Notes: a model not told the origin generated them from the letters alone. Counted from the first letter of the stretch, positions 45,201 through 54,506 are shown. The stretch: DNA of 64,000 bases from Haladaptatus sp. R4 (GCF_001625445.1 NZ_LWHG01000011.1:682001-746000), one strand, 5' to 3'. Numbers and translations: made by a program.

Positions 45201-47167
45201 CCCATCCTCGAACGGCCGCCGGAAACGACCGACGACTACACCATCACCGTCGTACCGGACGAGGACGCGGTCGGTTCGTTCTCGCTCGAAACGACGGCGA
45301 CGGCGGGCCCGACGCGGAGCGGGTTACGCTCCGAACCGGACCGACCGCCGTCTACGACGCGCCGATAAACGTCCCCGGCGACGTGAAGTCGCTGCAGGAA
45401 GCCGTGGACCTCGCGCCCCCGGGCGCTGAAATCGTCGTCGGAAACGGCACGTTCGCCGAACAGGTGGACGTGGACACGCCCAACGTCACCATCCGCGCCG
45501 CCGACGGTGCCAGTCCAGTCCTCACGGCGCCCGAGAACGCGACGGGAAGCGTTCTCACCGTCTCCGCACCCGACGTGACCCTCGACGGCTTCACGGTGGA
45601 CGCGGGCGGACGGACGACCGGTCTCACCGTCGATGGTGCCGACGATGCGACCATCGACGACGTCACGGTTCGTAACGCGACGACCGGAATCGCGCTCGAT
45701 GCCGCGAACGGCGCAGTCGTCGACGGCAACGCAGTCCGGAACGCGGCCGTCGGCATCGACGCGAACGCACCCGGTGCATCCGTCACCGACAACACCGTCG
45801 AGGACGTGACCACCGGTCTCAGGTTCGGCACCGCGAACGCGACCGACGTGCGGCAGAACGACGTTTCGGCGGAGACCGGCGTGCTCGTGGACGGCGCGGA
45901 CGCCGACGCCGTCTCGCTTCGATTCAACGACCTCGAAGCGACGGACGTCGCGGTCGAATCGACGGTGGACGAGACGTTCGACGCGCGACTGAACTACTTC
46001 GGCGACCGCGGTCCGGCGAACACGACGTTCACCGGCGACGTGGCCCACGAACCGTTCCTGACCGCACACCCCGAGAACGTGAACACCGACTCGCCGACGA
46101 AAATCGGTGTCGACCTCGACATGCCCGCGACCGCGGGTAACGGGCAGGCGACCTACTACACGGTCGGCATTCCCGGCCCGACGGACCAGACCGTCGGCGA
46201 CATCTTGGGTCCGTTCGACGGAACGGTCTACGGCTACGACGCTGGATCGAGTCAGTGGGAGCAACTGACGGACGACTCGTCCGTCGATGCGCTCGATGCG
46301 CTGTTGGTCGCGACGACGAGCGACGCTCGCGCCATGCTGACCTTCCAGCACACGCAGGGACCGCCGTCCCCGCCGGGACAGGCGACCCTCGGTGAAGGCT
46401 GGAACTTCGTCGCGGCACCGCAGTACGCCGGAGCGGACGACGCGTTCGGCGTCTCCTCCGGCGACCCGTCGCTCGTGCAGGAGTACGCGACGCAACCGAA
46501 CGGGCAACTCGGTCCACGCAGCGAACTGACCGGGACCTACGAACTCGGAAGCGACGAACCCGGCCCGAATGTGAGCGCGTTCACGGGTTACTACGTCTAC
46601 TCGGAGTCCGCTGGAACGCTCCCGACGTATCTCACGAGCGATCCGACGATGCAGGAACTGTACGACGGGCTGAACATCGCGACCGACGACCGCGGACTCC
46701 CGATCAGTGACGCCTCGGTGACGACGATGCGAACCGTCTCACCCGAGGACGTTACCGTCGATTCGAAGGCGAACGCCGAACCGCTCCCTTCGCTCCCGGC
46801 GACGTTCTACGGGACCGTCACCGTCGACGGCGAACCGGTACCCGCCGGAACGACCGTCACGGTCAAAGTCGGCGGCGAGAAGCGCGGTACGTTCACGGTC
46901 GGCGAGAACGGTAAACTCGGGGTCGCGAGCGGAACGGCGAAGAAACTCGTCGTGGCCGGAACGAAGGACGACGCGGGTGCTCCCGTGACGTTCTCCGTGG
47001 ACGGCACGACGGCGACCACCGATTCGAAAGTCACGTGGCATCAGGGACAGGTCGAATCGGTTCACCTCTCGGTCAAGTCGGGCACGTCGTCGCGAACGAG
47101 CGACGATTCGAAGGCGTCGTCCGACGAGAAACAGCAATCGAAGGAACGCCACCCACTGCTCGCATAA
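42300..47167 (+). CDS. Very large secreted subtilisin-like protease with beta-helix C-terminal half; apparent one-base deletion
   Basis: After a signal peptide (ALALVWVLLISCSAPFAGA) comes an I9-like pro-region and the S8 domain with Asp (42963, VAVLDTGVDVD), His (43104, DTHGTHTSGT) and Ser (43620, GTSMATPHTAGAV). A carboxypeptidase-regulatory-like domain follows (ITGTVTNQSGAPIAGASVSL), then a large extracellular region. At 45308-45310 the frame is lost; one more C in GGGCCC continues the protein (TAGPDAERVTL) into parallel beta-helix repeats (DDVTVRNATTGIALDAANGA) and ends at 47167, ERHPLLA. Repaired length is about 1620 aa. ATG 42300 or 42342 is possible. An exported surface protease; substrate unknown. 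Confidence 0.88.
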
Positions 47168-47380
47168 TCGCCATCCTCGGCGGTTTTCACGACGGCCGAT
47201 GACGACCGGTTGACGAACAGTGAACCGTTCCGTCCTCTTTTTCTATCGACGCTACCGCTCGATCCTTCGTTCGATGAGTTCCCCTGCCGGACCCGGACTT
47301 CACGACTTCGCTACCACGGTCCGCGTGAAAAAACGAACAAAACCGTGCGTTCTCAGAAAATCGTCCGTTCTCGGCCGTCG

Positions 47381-48154
47381 TTAGCAGTCGTCCGTGTCAC
47401 CGCTGTTCGAGTCGTTCGACGATGTGCTGATGTCGGAATCCGACCCGCTGGAACTGTCACTGGTGGTGGTGTCGCTCGATCCGCCGGAAGTCTCGTCGCT
47501 CGTCGTGGTCGTCTCGTTACCGTCGTCGGTAGTGGTCGCCGTTGTCCCGTCGGTATCGTCAGTCGTGGTCGTTTCGTCGCTCGTCGTGGTCGTCTCTTTC
47601 GTCGTGGTCTCTTCGCTCGTTGTCGTGGTGTCCTCCTCCGTCGTCGTGGTGCTTTCGTCCGTGGTCGATGTCTCGTCGGTCGTCGTCGAGGTGTCGTCGC
47701 CACCGCCGGAACCACCGGAACCGCCACCGAACATGTCGTCCTCGCTGTTTGCGACCTCGTTGCCGTTGGAATCGAGGAGTGCAATCACGTCGCTGCGATT
47801 CCGCTCGATGACCCGTTCGTCGAACGACGGTTGAACGACGACGTCGGCGTCGTCGACCGATACCGCACCGGAGGCAATTTTGATTATCCCACCGGACCCG
47901 ACCGTCGTCCCACTTGGAATCGTGCCGGTCTGGTCCACGCTGTCGTTTCCGTATTCGAAGTCGACGGTCCACCCGGAGAGATCGACCGATCCACTGCTAT
48001 CGTTGTAGAAGGTGATGGTATCCTCGGTTGCCGATACGTTCAGCACCTTGAACGCCGGTGTCCCGTCCTGCTGTCCGAACGCTTGTGTTGCACCGCCGCC
48101 GATCGCGAGTGTCGCTCCTATCCCAGCAAGAACTGTTCTTCGAGTGGGTTCCAT
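47381..48154 (-). CDS. Tat-exported lamin-tail-domain surface protein with Ser/Thr-rich stalk
   Basis: A 257-aa protein. A Tat signal (MEPTRRTVLAGIGATLAIGG) is followed by a lamin-tail-like beta sandwich (about residues 30-130) with VSATEDTITFYNDSSGSVDL, SGWTVDFEYGN and RNRSDVIALLDSNGNEV. From about residue 145 the chain is nearly all Ser, Thr, Asp, Glu and Gly, a likely O-glycosylated stalk of about 110 residues, ending DTDDC. ATG 48154; an upstream Met adds a Cys-rich decapeptide. Convergent with the subtilase gene. Confidence 0.82.
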   Translation of the reverse strand: MEPTRRTVLAGIGATLAIGGGATQAFGQQDGTPAFKVLNVSATEDTITFYNDSSGSVDLSGWTVDFEYGNDSVDQTGTIPSGTTVGSGGIIKIASGAVSVDDADVVVQPSFDERVIERNRSDVIALLDSNGNEVANSEDDMFGGGSGGSGGGDDTSTTTDETSTTDESTTTTEEDTTTTSEETTTKETTTTSDETTTTDDTDGTTATTTDDGNETTTTSDETSGGSSDTTTSDSSSGSDSDISTSSNDSNSGDTDDC

Positions 48155-48625
48155 GATACATTCGCACCAACACAGATTATACACTTAACATGATTTGGTC
48201 ACTGAAGTTCATATCTACGGGAATATAATTTAGGGATGAGTTGACAACTTTAGCGATAAATTCCTAAAATTGAGCTCATTCCATTGAGTCACTAACGGTG
48301 TCGTCCGGCGATATTGGGGTGGTATCGCGGATGGACATTTCGAATCAGAAACTAGACAATATTCTTCCAGGAATCTATTTTTGGATCGTGATGGGAAATA
48401 AAATCACGACAGATCGCCGTTATGTGGTTCGCTCAAGAAGGCGGCGTTTCGTGTCGAAAGAACCCGATGTACTAGCCGTTCGACACCATTACACGACCGA
48501 CCACACCTTCGGCTACGAAGGAGTAGTTTTTCGTAAGAATACGATGCCCGGGGAGGGCACGGAACACGAAGTTCCGAATCCCACTTTAATAGTATAAGTC
48601 AGCACCCGATTTTGGCCTCGATCCG
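48155..48625. other. Composition boundary, no convincing gene
   Basis: G+C drops here relative to the chromosome to the left. A plus-strand frame at 48298-48597 (99 codons) has no family features or start signals. The left edge of the mobile region is probably in or near this gap. No tRNA is visible. Confidence 0.4.
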
Positions 48626-48832
48626 TCATCGGTCGTCCTCCGAGTAGTACGCGCCACCAGAAGCACCGCCGTTTGGGAGATGATCGGGACGGTTAGGGCA
48701 ACCATAACGGTGACCCACTTCGAGATTTTCTGGGGTACGGGTACAGCGAGCCCGGCAGGTCGAACAGCGGAACTCATTCTCATGTTCAACTGAACGCGCG
48801 TACGAGGCGAGCAGTTTCTCGGTGGACATCAC
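48626..48832 (-). CDS. Small zinc-finger protein of the mobile region
   Basis: A 68-aa protein with FRCSTCRARCTRTPENLE (two CxxC-type pairs) and HRYGCPNRPDHLPNGG, so likely a zinc-binding domain. Its ATG overlaps the stop of the upstream gene (ATGA at 48829-48832). Third member of a tight minus-strand operon that starts near 49547. Function unknown; accessory DNA- or RNA-binding is plausible. Confidence 0.65.
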   Translation of the reverse strand: MMSTEKLLASYARSVEHENEFRCSTCRARCTRTPENLEVGHRYGCPNRPDHLPNGGASGGAYYSEDDR

Positions 48833-49026
48833 CCCATCACCTCCTGGGCGAGTTCCAGTTCGCGTTTGACCTGCTCGATGTCGGGATCGCTTCCGCAGTG
48901 CATGAGTGCCGTAAGTGCACAGGCGCGTGCAAACTCATCGTCACAGTGACGGAGGATACTCACCAACGTATCCTGATTCTCCTTTAACCAGCGCCGCGCG
49001 TCTTGGGGTGTATCGAATCGGCTCAT
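48829..49026 (-). CDS. 65-aa helical protein of the mobile region
   Basis: Reads MSRFDTPQDARRWLKENQDT and continues with helices to LELAQEVMG; it has no metal motif or membrane segment. Starts and stops overlap its neighbours by 4 nt (49023-49026 and 48829-48832), so the three genes are co-translated. No family recognised. Confidence 0.65.
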   Translation of the reverse strand: MSRFDTPQDARRWLKENQDTLVSILRHCDDEFARACALTALMHCGSDPDIEQVKRELELAQEVMG

Positions 49027-49547
49027 CGGGAATCACCTCCCACCCGAGACTCGAGATTCACTTTCGATTCGGTAGCAACTCTTAGGTATGTGTCGTGTTT
49101 CTGTCTGCATGCTTCTCTCGCAAGGGAAGTGCGGTCTCGGTGCTTCACCACCGAGGTTTTGTCATGAGTGCACTCCGATATGTCTCTTTGAGTACCTTCG
49201 TTATCAAACCGTGCCTTACGTCCAGTGAAAGTGAAATCGTTGCCGTCCTCAGCTGAGTCGGCGTTTTCAGGCACAATATCTTGAGAGCTGATTGCAAGCT
49301 CGCGTGCGGTGATCGGGCTGACCGGACAACCACACGGGCTAAGAATGTGCGCGGATGGCCCACACGTGACGAGCGCAAGGGTCGGTTCGTCGCAGTAGGG
49401 GCAGTTAGTAGTCGATTCGTTCGGACAGTCGGGGCTTTCAAGACCCCGCGAGTTTTCTTCGTACATGGCTTCCGTACCTGAGTTACGGAGGCTATCGCGG
49501 ATCCGGTGCCCTAACACCGATCCGCTTGCTTTCTGCAATGGATCCAT
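49023..49547 (-). CDS. Cys-rich zinc-ribbon protein of the mobile region
   Basis: A 174-aa frame with an N-terminal ribbon NCPYCDEPTLALVTCG ... LSPCGCPV (about residues 48-79 of the longest frame) and a charged C-terminal part rich in Arg, Asp and His. Start could be ATG 49547 or ATG 49466 (MYEENSRGLESPD); the latter is closer to the ribbon. It heads the minus-strand operon, divergent from the PhiH1-like regulator. Similar short ribbons occur in haloarchaeal plasmids and proviruses. Confidence 0.55.
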   Translation of the reverse strand: MDPLQKASGSVLGHRIRDSLRNSGTEAMYEENSRGLESPDCPNESTTNCPYCDEPTLALVTCGPSAHILSPCGCPVSPITARELAISSQDIVPENADSAEDGNDFTFTGRKARFDNEGTQRDISECTHDKTSVVKHRDRTSLAREACRQKHDTYLRVATESKVNLESRVGGDSR

Positions 49548-49701
49548 CGGAGCGACAGATCCGCGTGTAGCTTCCGTTATCAGACAAGTCTATAGACCGA
49601 GGTAATAAACCTACTGCATATACGTAGTTTACAACACACATTCATGAACCCGAATGGTAAAGAACAGTAGAACTAAGCGCGCTTCCTCTTGATTCTGGTT
49701 T

Positions 49702-49962
49702 ATGCGCCCGCGAGTAGACTGGATGACTCGTGCAGACGATTACATCCTTGAGTTACTAGATGAGGCGGGTATCGCGGCAAATCCCAGTACAATCGGGTTC
49801 AATATCGACTACGACCGCCGATACGTTTCTCAACGTTGTCGGGTCCTCTCTAAGAATAGCCTGCTTGAGCGAGTCGATGAGGCGAAAGCCATGTACCAAA
49901 TCACGGATAAAGGGCGGCAGTATCTTGCTGGCGGGCTCAATGCGGGTGAGCTTGAAGACTAA
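49702..49962 (+). CDS. PhiH1-repressor-like winged-helix protein
   Basis: An 86-aa DNA-binding protein. MTRADDYILELLDEAGIAANP opens the winged helix; the recognition helix region is YDRRYVSQRCRVLSKNSLLE and the wing reads YQITDKGRQYLAGG. The family includes the repressor of Halobacterium virus PhiH and many provirus regulators. The divergent arrangement with the minus-strand ribbon operon (49547) suggests that it controls the shared intergenic region 49548-49701. Confidence 0.8.
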   Translation: MRPRVDWMTRADDYILELLDEAGIAANPSTIGFNIDYDRRYVSQRCRVLSKNSLLERVDEAKAMYQITDKGRQYLAGGLNAGELED

Positions 49963-50004
49963 AATTCAGAACCAGATGTTCTGGATATCGTATTTGAAAT
50001 CCAC

Positions 50005-50018
50005 TACATTTATGTAAT
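50005..50018 (+). promoter_or_regulatory. TATA box of the 50045 operon
   Basis: TACATTTATGTAAT is centred about 33 nt before the ATG at 50045, giving a leaderless or near-leaderless transcript for the four-gene operon. Confidence 0.5.
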
Positions 50019-50044
50019 TATGTTACCAATCCAAAGATTAGCTA

Positions 50045-51106
50045 ATGGCGGTAGATGATCAAGTACCTGAATCACGATTTAAATATGAAGGTCATCTAAT
50101 ATTCAACGGCCTTTATACAACAGAAGTAGAATCTATCTTCGATAAAGCTGAATCAAATGAGGCATTAGAAGCTCGTTTAGAGGATAAACTTCCCTCATTA
50201 AAAGAGAAATATAACGGCGGCCCACGCAAGGGCTACAGAGACATGGATTTGAGCTATCATCTCAATCTTGAGGAAAGTGACAGTTTAACATCTCACCACA
50301 AAAATCTTGCTGAGAAGCTGGTCGCAAAAGAATATCTTGATGAAGAACTCGGTGACGCGACAACGGTTTTTTCGGATGACAAGGGAAGAGTTTCTGGGAA
50401 GAGATTAGATAAAGATAATGCATATATCTACTGGTTGTTACCTAAACTTTTGATGGTACAAGGTTCTAAGCCAGAAGTAGAGACAACGCTAAGTGATCTC
50501 TATTCTTCACTCGGTCTTACGCAGGATCAGCAGGAAGCATATGCCACTCTTCGTCCAGTGGAGTTTGATAAACATTTCTTATTGTGGCTTGTTTACCGAG
50601 ATTATATCGGAAAAGACATTGGAAAGAATGTTTCTCTTCATAGTATTAGTGAGATAACTATTAAAGGGGGCAGAGATTTCTTTGGTGAAAGTGCTCAGGT
50701 TACAGAATCGACTGATATCCTGCGCTCCACTGCTTTTATTGAAGGATTGTTTAAGAATAAACTGCCAGTGCATCTCAAAGCGATCTTCAAGGTAGGTGGG
50801 CAAAATCTCATGGTAGATATCTCCAAAAGCGGCCGCATACATATATTGTCTAAAGAAGATATAAATAGTTCAACGAAGTTAGAAAGAGTTATGATTGGGT
50901 TACACTTTGTGAGCGAGTTCACCACTCTTCGACAAGATTGGGAATTCTATGATCCTGATAAAAAATATGTTCCTCCAACATTCATAGAGGAACTAAATGA
51001 TGTTGCTAAAGACCAAGGTGCCGAAATAACATTCCGCCGGGAAATCATACCAGAGTTGTTAGATAAGAGAGGAGAGGATCTGGAGGATTGGGACCTTGAT
51101 TTTTAG
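50045..51106 (+). CDS. Unrecognised 353-aa protein A, paralog of 52631-53608
   Basis: First gene of a four-gene A/T-rich operon. Begins VPESRFKYEGHLIFNGL (about residues 7-23) and in its second half has KHFLLWLVYRDYIGKDIG, LHSISEITIKGGRDFFGE and MVDISKSGRIHILSKEDI. These stretches return, in the same order, in the gene at 52631, so the two are diverged duplicates. Acidic, soluble, no transmembrane helix, no nucleotide-binding or nuclease motif that I recognise. The following gene starts 76 nt downstream. Base use differs sharply from the chromosome, a sign of transfer. Confidence 0.72.
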   Translation: MAVDDQVPESRFKYEGHLIFNGLYTTEVESIFDKAESNEALEARLEDKLPSLKEKYNGGPRKGYRDMDLSYHLNLEESDSLTSHHKNLAEKLVAKEYLDEELGDATTVFSDDKGRVSGKRLDKDNAYIYWLLPKLLMVQGSKPEVETTLSDLYSSLGLTQDQQEAYATLRPVEFDKHFLLWLVYRDYIGKDIGKNVSLHSISEITIKGGRDFFGESAQVTESTDILRSTAFIEGLFKNKLPVHLKAIFKVGGQNLMVDISKSGRIHILSKEDINSSTKLERVMIGLHFVSEFTTLRQDWEFYDPDKKYVPPTFIEELNDVAKDQGAEITFRREIIPELLDKRGEDLEDWDLDF

Positions 51107-51182
51107 AAGGGATAACGAAAGAGAGATGTGTTGCCCAAAAATATACCCTCTACCAGCGACTAGTCTAATTGGAGGATAGAAA

Positions 51183-51854
51183 ATGCCTAGAACTCGTGAT
51201 AGCGTTAGACAGGCTGATTTCTCTTCACTTCCAGTAGAAAACTCTATCCAAGATGTCTCTGATGAAATTGAGCTATATGATGTAAATACAATCTCCATCG
51301 AAGTCTATTTGGAAGACTCTGAGGAGTATCCATTTGAAGAACCAAAAAAAACAGAAGGGAAATTCAAATATGAATATTCAGACCAATTGGGTACTGAAAC
51401 AGCGAGCGGGACGTTTCAACTTCGTCACTCATCTCAGTTGTTTGTTGTAAGGAAAGAAAGTGGCACTGCAAGATTAGATCGTATTGTTAGTGTACTTAAT
51501 AATTCTTTAGATGATGCTTTAGAGAGCGATGTCACCATTCACAATCGTTTCCGACCTACTAGAGAAGGTATTTGGACGTTTATTGAGAACGCAACTTGGA
51601 GAAATTACGTGGAAATTCTCACAGATCTTGGTGAAGAGAAACGTGTGAGTGAATATTGTGAAGAAACAGGAAAGAGCTTCGAGAGTATTGTAGGTCGATA
51701 TCCTATACTAAGAGCAGAATTTGTTCTAGAATTGCCTTGGAATGATTCAGTTGACGTGGTATATGATCAAGGACACTTAGAAATATCTACTGATAATATA
51801 GAAGACTACGAATATGTTCTACAACGTTTCGAGACAGATGTATTCAGTAATTAA
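51183..51854 (+). CDS. Unrecognised 223-aa protein B of the same operon
   Basis: Second gene of the operon, with a good ribosome site (GGAGGAT at about 51172-51178) before ATG 51183. Contains a beta-rich front (ISIEVYLEDSEEYPFEEP), a middle with FRPTREGIWTFIENATWRNY, and a last part AEFVLELPWNDSVDVVYDQG then HLEISTDNIEDYEYVLQRFE. The closing strand-strand-helix order is reminiscent of the one in proteins A and A', which may mean a shared small module; this is a weak resemblance. Soluble; no catalytic motif seen. Ends 3 nt before the membrane-protein gene. Confidence 0.7.
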   Translation: MPRTRDSVRQADFSSLPVENSIQDVSDEIELYDVNTISIEVYLEDSEEYPFEEPKKTEGKFKYEYSDQLGTETASGTFQLRHSSQLFVVRKESGTARLDRIVSVLNNSLDDALESDVTIHNRFRPTREGIWTFIENATWRNYVEILTDLGEEKRVSEYCEETGKSFESIVGRYPILRAEFVLELPWNDSVDVVYDQGHLEISTDNIEDYEYVLQRFETDVFSN

Positions 51855-51857
51855 ACT

Positions 51858-52607
51858 ATGACGATATTAGGTTGGGTTGCAAAGAAGATAAGCAAACGGA
51901 CTTCAAAGCCATACGATTTGATTTATGAGAGCTTCCACGAATCCTATAAATCATCCTATCACAAACAACTTGCGCATACTCTTCAAACAGTTCTTTGGGT
52001 GATCGCTTCGATTTTGAGTGGATATCTTGCTTATCGAACTGGGGATGCTACTAAGCTACTCCCCACTCTTACATTCGTTATTATTGCTCTCTTGGGTGTT
52101 TTATTTGTATTCCCAATCTTTCCTTATATACATTGGAGATATGCGAAACCATTCAACTTTATTCCTAAATGGTTCCCGTTAACACAAGATCCAAAAGCAC
52201 TCCAGCAAGCGCACTATGATAAGCTTCGACTTCCAGATGAAGATTCATACCGGATAGTAGTTTTCTTTGATATACCCGGTCATATTGAGGAATATGACTT
52301 CAAACTAATCTCTTCACATGAGGAGTTGGAATTCGAGGTCTTCCCAGAAAAGCAAGGAATGTCTCAAACAATCTATCCAGATGACAAGGGAATCTACAGT
52401 AGCACCGAAATCAATAATGACAATGTTTTCAATATATACACTGTTCAGAAGCGATCCCCCTTTGGAGGAGACCCAAGCCATTTTCTAGAGATTTTAGAGG
52501 TGTCAAATATATCTGGTTTAGCGCGTGGAGATTCTGGATATAATCTTGACGAGGAAATCGCTCGTGAAGAAGGAACTAATATACTGCACATTGATGTTGA
52601 CGAATGA
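51858..52607 (+). CDS. Unrecognised 249-aa membrane protein C of the same operon
   Basis: A basic N-terminus (about residues 1-40), two transmembrane helices (about 41-59, TLQTVLWVIASILSGYLAY, and 67-90, LTFVIIALLGVLFVFPIFPY) and a soluble C-terminal domain of about 155 residues with YRIVVFFDIPGHIEEYDFKL and SHEELEFEVFPEKQG, probably beta-sandwich. A membrane-anchored partner of A, B and A' is the natural reading. No known family. The ATG is 3 nt after the previous stop. Confidence 0.72.
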   Translation: MTILGWVAKKISKRTSKPYDLIYESFHESYKSSYHKQLAHTLQTVLWVIASILSGYLAYRTGDATKLLPTLTFVIIALLGVLFVFPIFPYIHWRYAKPFNFIPKWFPLTQDPKALQQAHYDKLRLPDEDSYRIVVFFDIPGHIEEYDFKLISSHEELEFEVFPEKQGMSQTIYPDDKGIYSSTEINNDNVFNIYTVQKRSPFGGDPSHFLEILEVSNISGLARGDSGYNLDEEIAREEGTNILHIDVDE

Positions 52608-52630
52608 ACCAACAATGCTGGTGATATAGA

Positions 52631-53608
52631 ATGAGCGGAAAATCCTTCTCTTATGATGGGCACCTAATATTTAATCGCATTGCTAGATTCCCTAGTGAGC
52701 TAAATTCCGTATTAGAAAGGTTAGCATCTCATGATGAAGACGAAGAGTCAAATTACAGCATGAGAACATCATTCGAGGAATTAGAATTGTCAAAATATGA
52801 TGGATTTCCCGAATTAGACCCATCTTTTCGGATTCTTTCTGAAGAACTTAATTTACTGCGATTTACTAAAGAAAGCGCCGGGTCTATTTCTACAGTACTT
52901 ACTGAAGATGGATCACGGGTCAAGGCACGCCCCATCCATCAATCAGTTGTTGATGTCATTTGGAAGACACCAGAAAGAGTTTTTTTCTTCGGAGGCCGAT
53001 CTGAGACGGATAATGCGTTCAAAGAGATCATAAAGCAATCTAATATAGATCGCCCTAAGCAAATATCGTTCAATCCATTCTTTTTCCTTTGGGTATTCTA
53101 CAAGTATTTTGAAGATGACAAAATAGGGGACATAGATATACTCTCGCTGAAGGAGGCAAAATTTGATGGGGACGGGTCTGAATTTGGTCGCCAACTTTCA
53201 GTCAATGGGTCTGATTTAGAAAAAGATATGAGCGTCATAGCGGGTCTGTTAACGGGAAAAAAGTTAAATCAATTAGGAGGTGTATTTTCCATTGAAGGCC
53301 ATTATGTTGATCTTACACTACATTCAAATGGCAGAATACATATCAAAGCTGCAGAGGATATTCAACGATCAAACAGTCTCGTACGCTATCTAACTGCTAT
53401 CAATACAATCGAATCGATAACAAAGTTATACGAGAGTTGGACTCATAGACCAGATGAACGCCGATACCCTCCCCCTGATTTTTATTTGAATCTTCGAGAA
53501 TATGCCAAATCAGAAGGGGTAGATATTCAGTACAATATTCGTCCCCCCATGGAAGAGCTGGCTCAAAAGCGAGGCAATGAATTGGATAGTTTTCTAGAGG
53601 ACGATTAG
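52631..53608 (+). CDS. Unrecognised 325-aa protein A', paralog of 50045-51106
   Basis: Fourth gene, 23 nt after protein C, with GGTGAT at about 52619-52624 as ribosome site. SFSYDGHLIFNRIARF at its start and later FFLWVFYKYFEDDKIGDI, DILSLKEAKFDGDGSEFGR, VDLTLHSNGRIHIKAAEDI and RYPPPDFYLNLREYAKSEG match protein A in order. It ends LAQKRGNELDSFLEDD, as A ends LLDKRGEDLEDWDLDF. Having both diverged copies in one operon suggests a heteromeric complex rather than a redundant pair. Confidence 0.72.
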   Translation: MSGKSFSYDGHLIFNRIARFPSELNSVLERLASHDEDEESNYSMRTSFEELELSKYDGFPELDPSFRILSEELNLLRFTKESAGSISTVLTEDGSRVKARPIHQSVVDVIWKTPERVFFFGGRSETDNAFKEIIKQSNIDRPKQISFNPFFFLWVFYKYFEDDKIGDIDILSLKEAKFDGDGSEFGRQLSVNGSDLEKDMSVIAGLLTGKKLNQLGGVFSIEGHYVDLTLHSNGRIHIKAAEDIQRSNSLVRYLTAINTIESITKLYESWTHRPDERRYPPPDFYLNLREYAKSEGVDIQYNIRPPMEELAQKRGNELDSFLEDD

Positions 53609-53726
53609 CCAACAAGGACTCAGCTTCTATTGAACTTCAAAGGACGTCCTATACACTCTATAGCCGCTTGTAGAGATAATAATCTGTCAGCGTAGCACGA
53701 TAGCTCGGCAGATCGAAAATTCTGAC

Positions 53727-54044
53727 CTACCCTACTGTAACCCCCACGAAGTGCGACAACGTATTTCTCCCACCAACAAACGGCGGATACGCCAACAGGA
53801 CCAGCACGTACCAAACCGACACAACGGCCCCGAGAACGAGTAGACCAACCGTAAATGATTGTCCGTGATGCCACCCACCGACTCGCAGTGAGCCACGAAG
53901 CTCGTAAGTCGCCTCGACGTTCCGCAGCAACCATGACGCGTAGCAGACCGGCACCAAGATCAGTACGAACGCCAGCGGCGTCGTCGTGTACTGAAGCACG
54001 TTCCAAAACGCGCCATCGAGCGCAAAATCTCGATTTTCTACCAA
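53727..54044 (-). CDS. 105-aa three-TM membrane protein, low confidence
   Basis: MVENRDFALDGAFWNVLQYT leads into TPLAFVLILVPVCYASWLL and FTVGLLVLGAVVSVWYVLVL, two hydrophobic helices, and a partly hydrophobic end. G+C is higher than in the flanking operon. After the TAG at 53727, the same frame continues to a YYLYKRL ending at about 53661, similar to the codons that follow 55773, so the gene may be longer and broken. ATG 54044. Confidence 0.4.
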   Translation of the reverse strand: MVENRDFALDGAFWNVLQYTTTPLAFVLILVPVCYASWLLRNVEATYELRGSLRVGGWHHGQSFTVGLLVLGAVVSVWYVLVLLAYPPFVGGRNTLSHFVGVTVG

Positions 54045-54152
54045 AGGGACTGCGTGGAATGGATTTCTGATGAATAGTTAGTACAGAATTAACTAGAATA
54101 TGAAAACATTTCTAACATATGTATTTATATTATTGTGAGATAATTAACAACT

Positions 54153-54506
54153 ATGGCACAATCGATTGATGAGATTCACTCACTGATTCTCGAAGCGATG
54201 GAGCGGCGCAAAACAATCACACTGGAGTATAAAGGCGAAAGTGAACAACGCTATCACGAGAGGGAGTTCGAGCCGTGGTGCTATGGGGTACACCGCACGA
54301 CTGGAAATCGCGTCCTCCGCTGTTATCAAACCAGAGGTCACAGTGAATCTGGTATGCCTGATGAGTTGCCGTTCTGGCGACTTGCTCGGGTAGACCGGAT
54401 GAGATCGGTTTCCATCACAGACAATAATATTCGTGATGACTCTCCCCCGTACTACAACCCCCAGGACAAGGATATGAGAAGTTATTTCGACAGTCTTCCG
54501 AAATAG
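54153..54506 (+). CDS. Free-standing WYL-like domain protein
   Basis: A 117-aa protein with the arrangement of a WYL domain: a front helix (IHSLILEAMERRKTITLEYK), a strand ending in EFEPWCYGVHRTTGNRVLR, then CYQTRGHSESGMP and FWRLARVDRMRSVSITDNN. WYL domains bind nucleic acid or a nucleotide ligand and often control or serve antiviral systems. No fused HTH is present. ATG 54153 follows an A/T-rich promoter block. It lies between the A-B-C-A' operon and another unrecognised membrane gene. Confidence 0.7.
   Translation: MAQSIDEIHSLILEAMERRKTITLEYKGESEQRYHEREFEPWCYGVHRTTGNRVLRCYQTRGHSESGMPDELPFWRLARVDRMRSVSITDNNIRDDSPPYYNPQDKDMRSYFDSLPK

Noticed and set aside
47394-47834. Plus-strand ORF rich in Ser and Val
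   Set aside because: Antisense to the repetitive Ser/Thr stalk of the lamin-tail protein; the simple sequence keeps several frames open.
48298-48597. 99-codon ORF at the left of the mobile region
   Set aside because: No promoter, ribosome site or family; amino-acid composition unlike neighbours.
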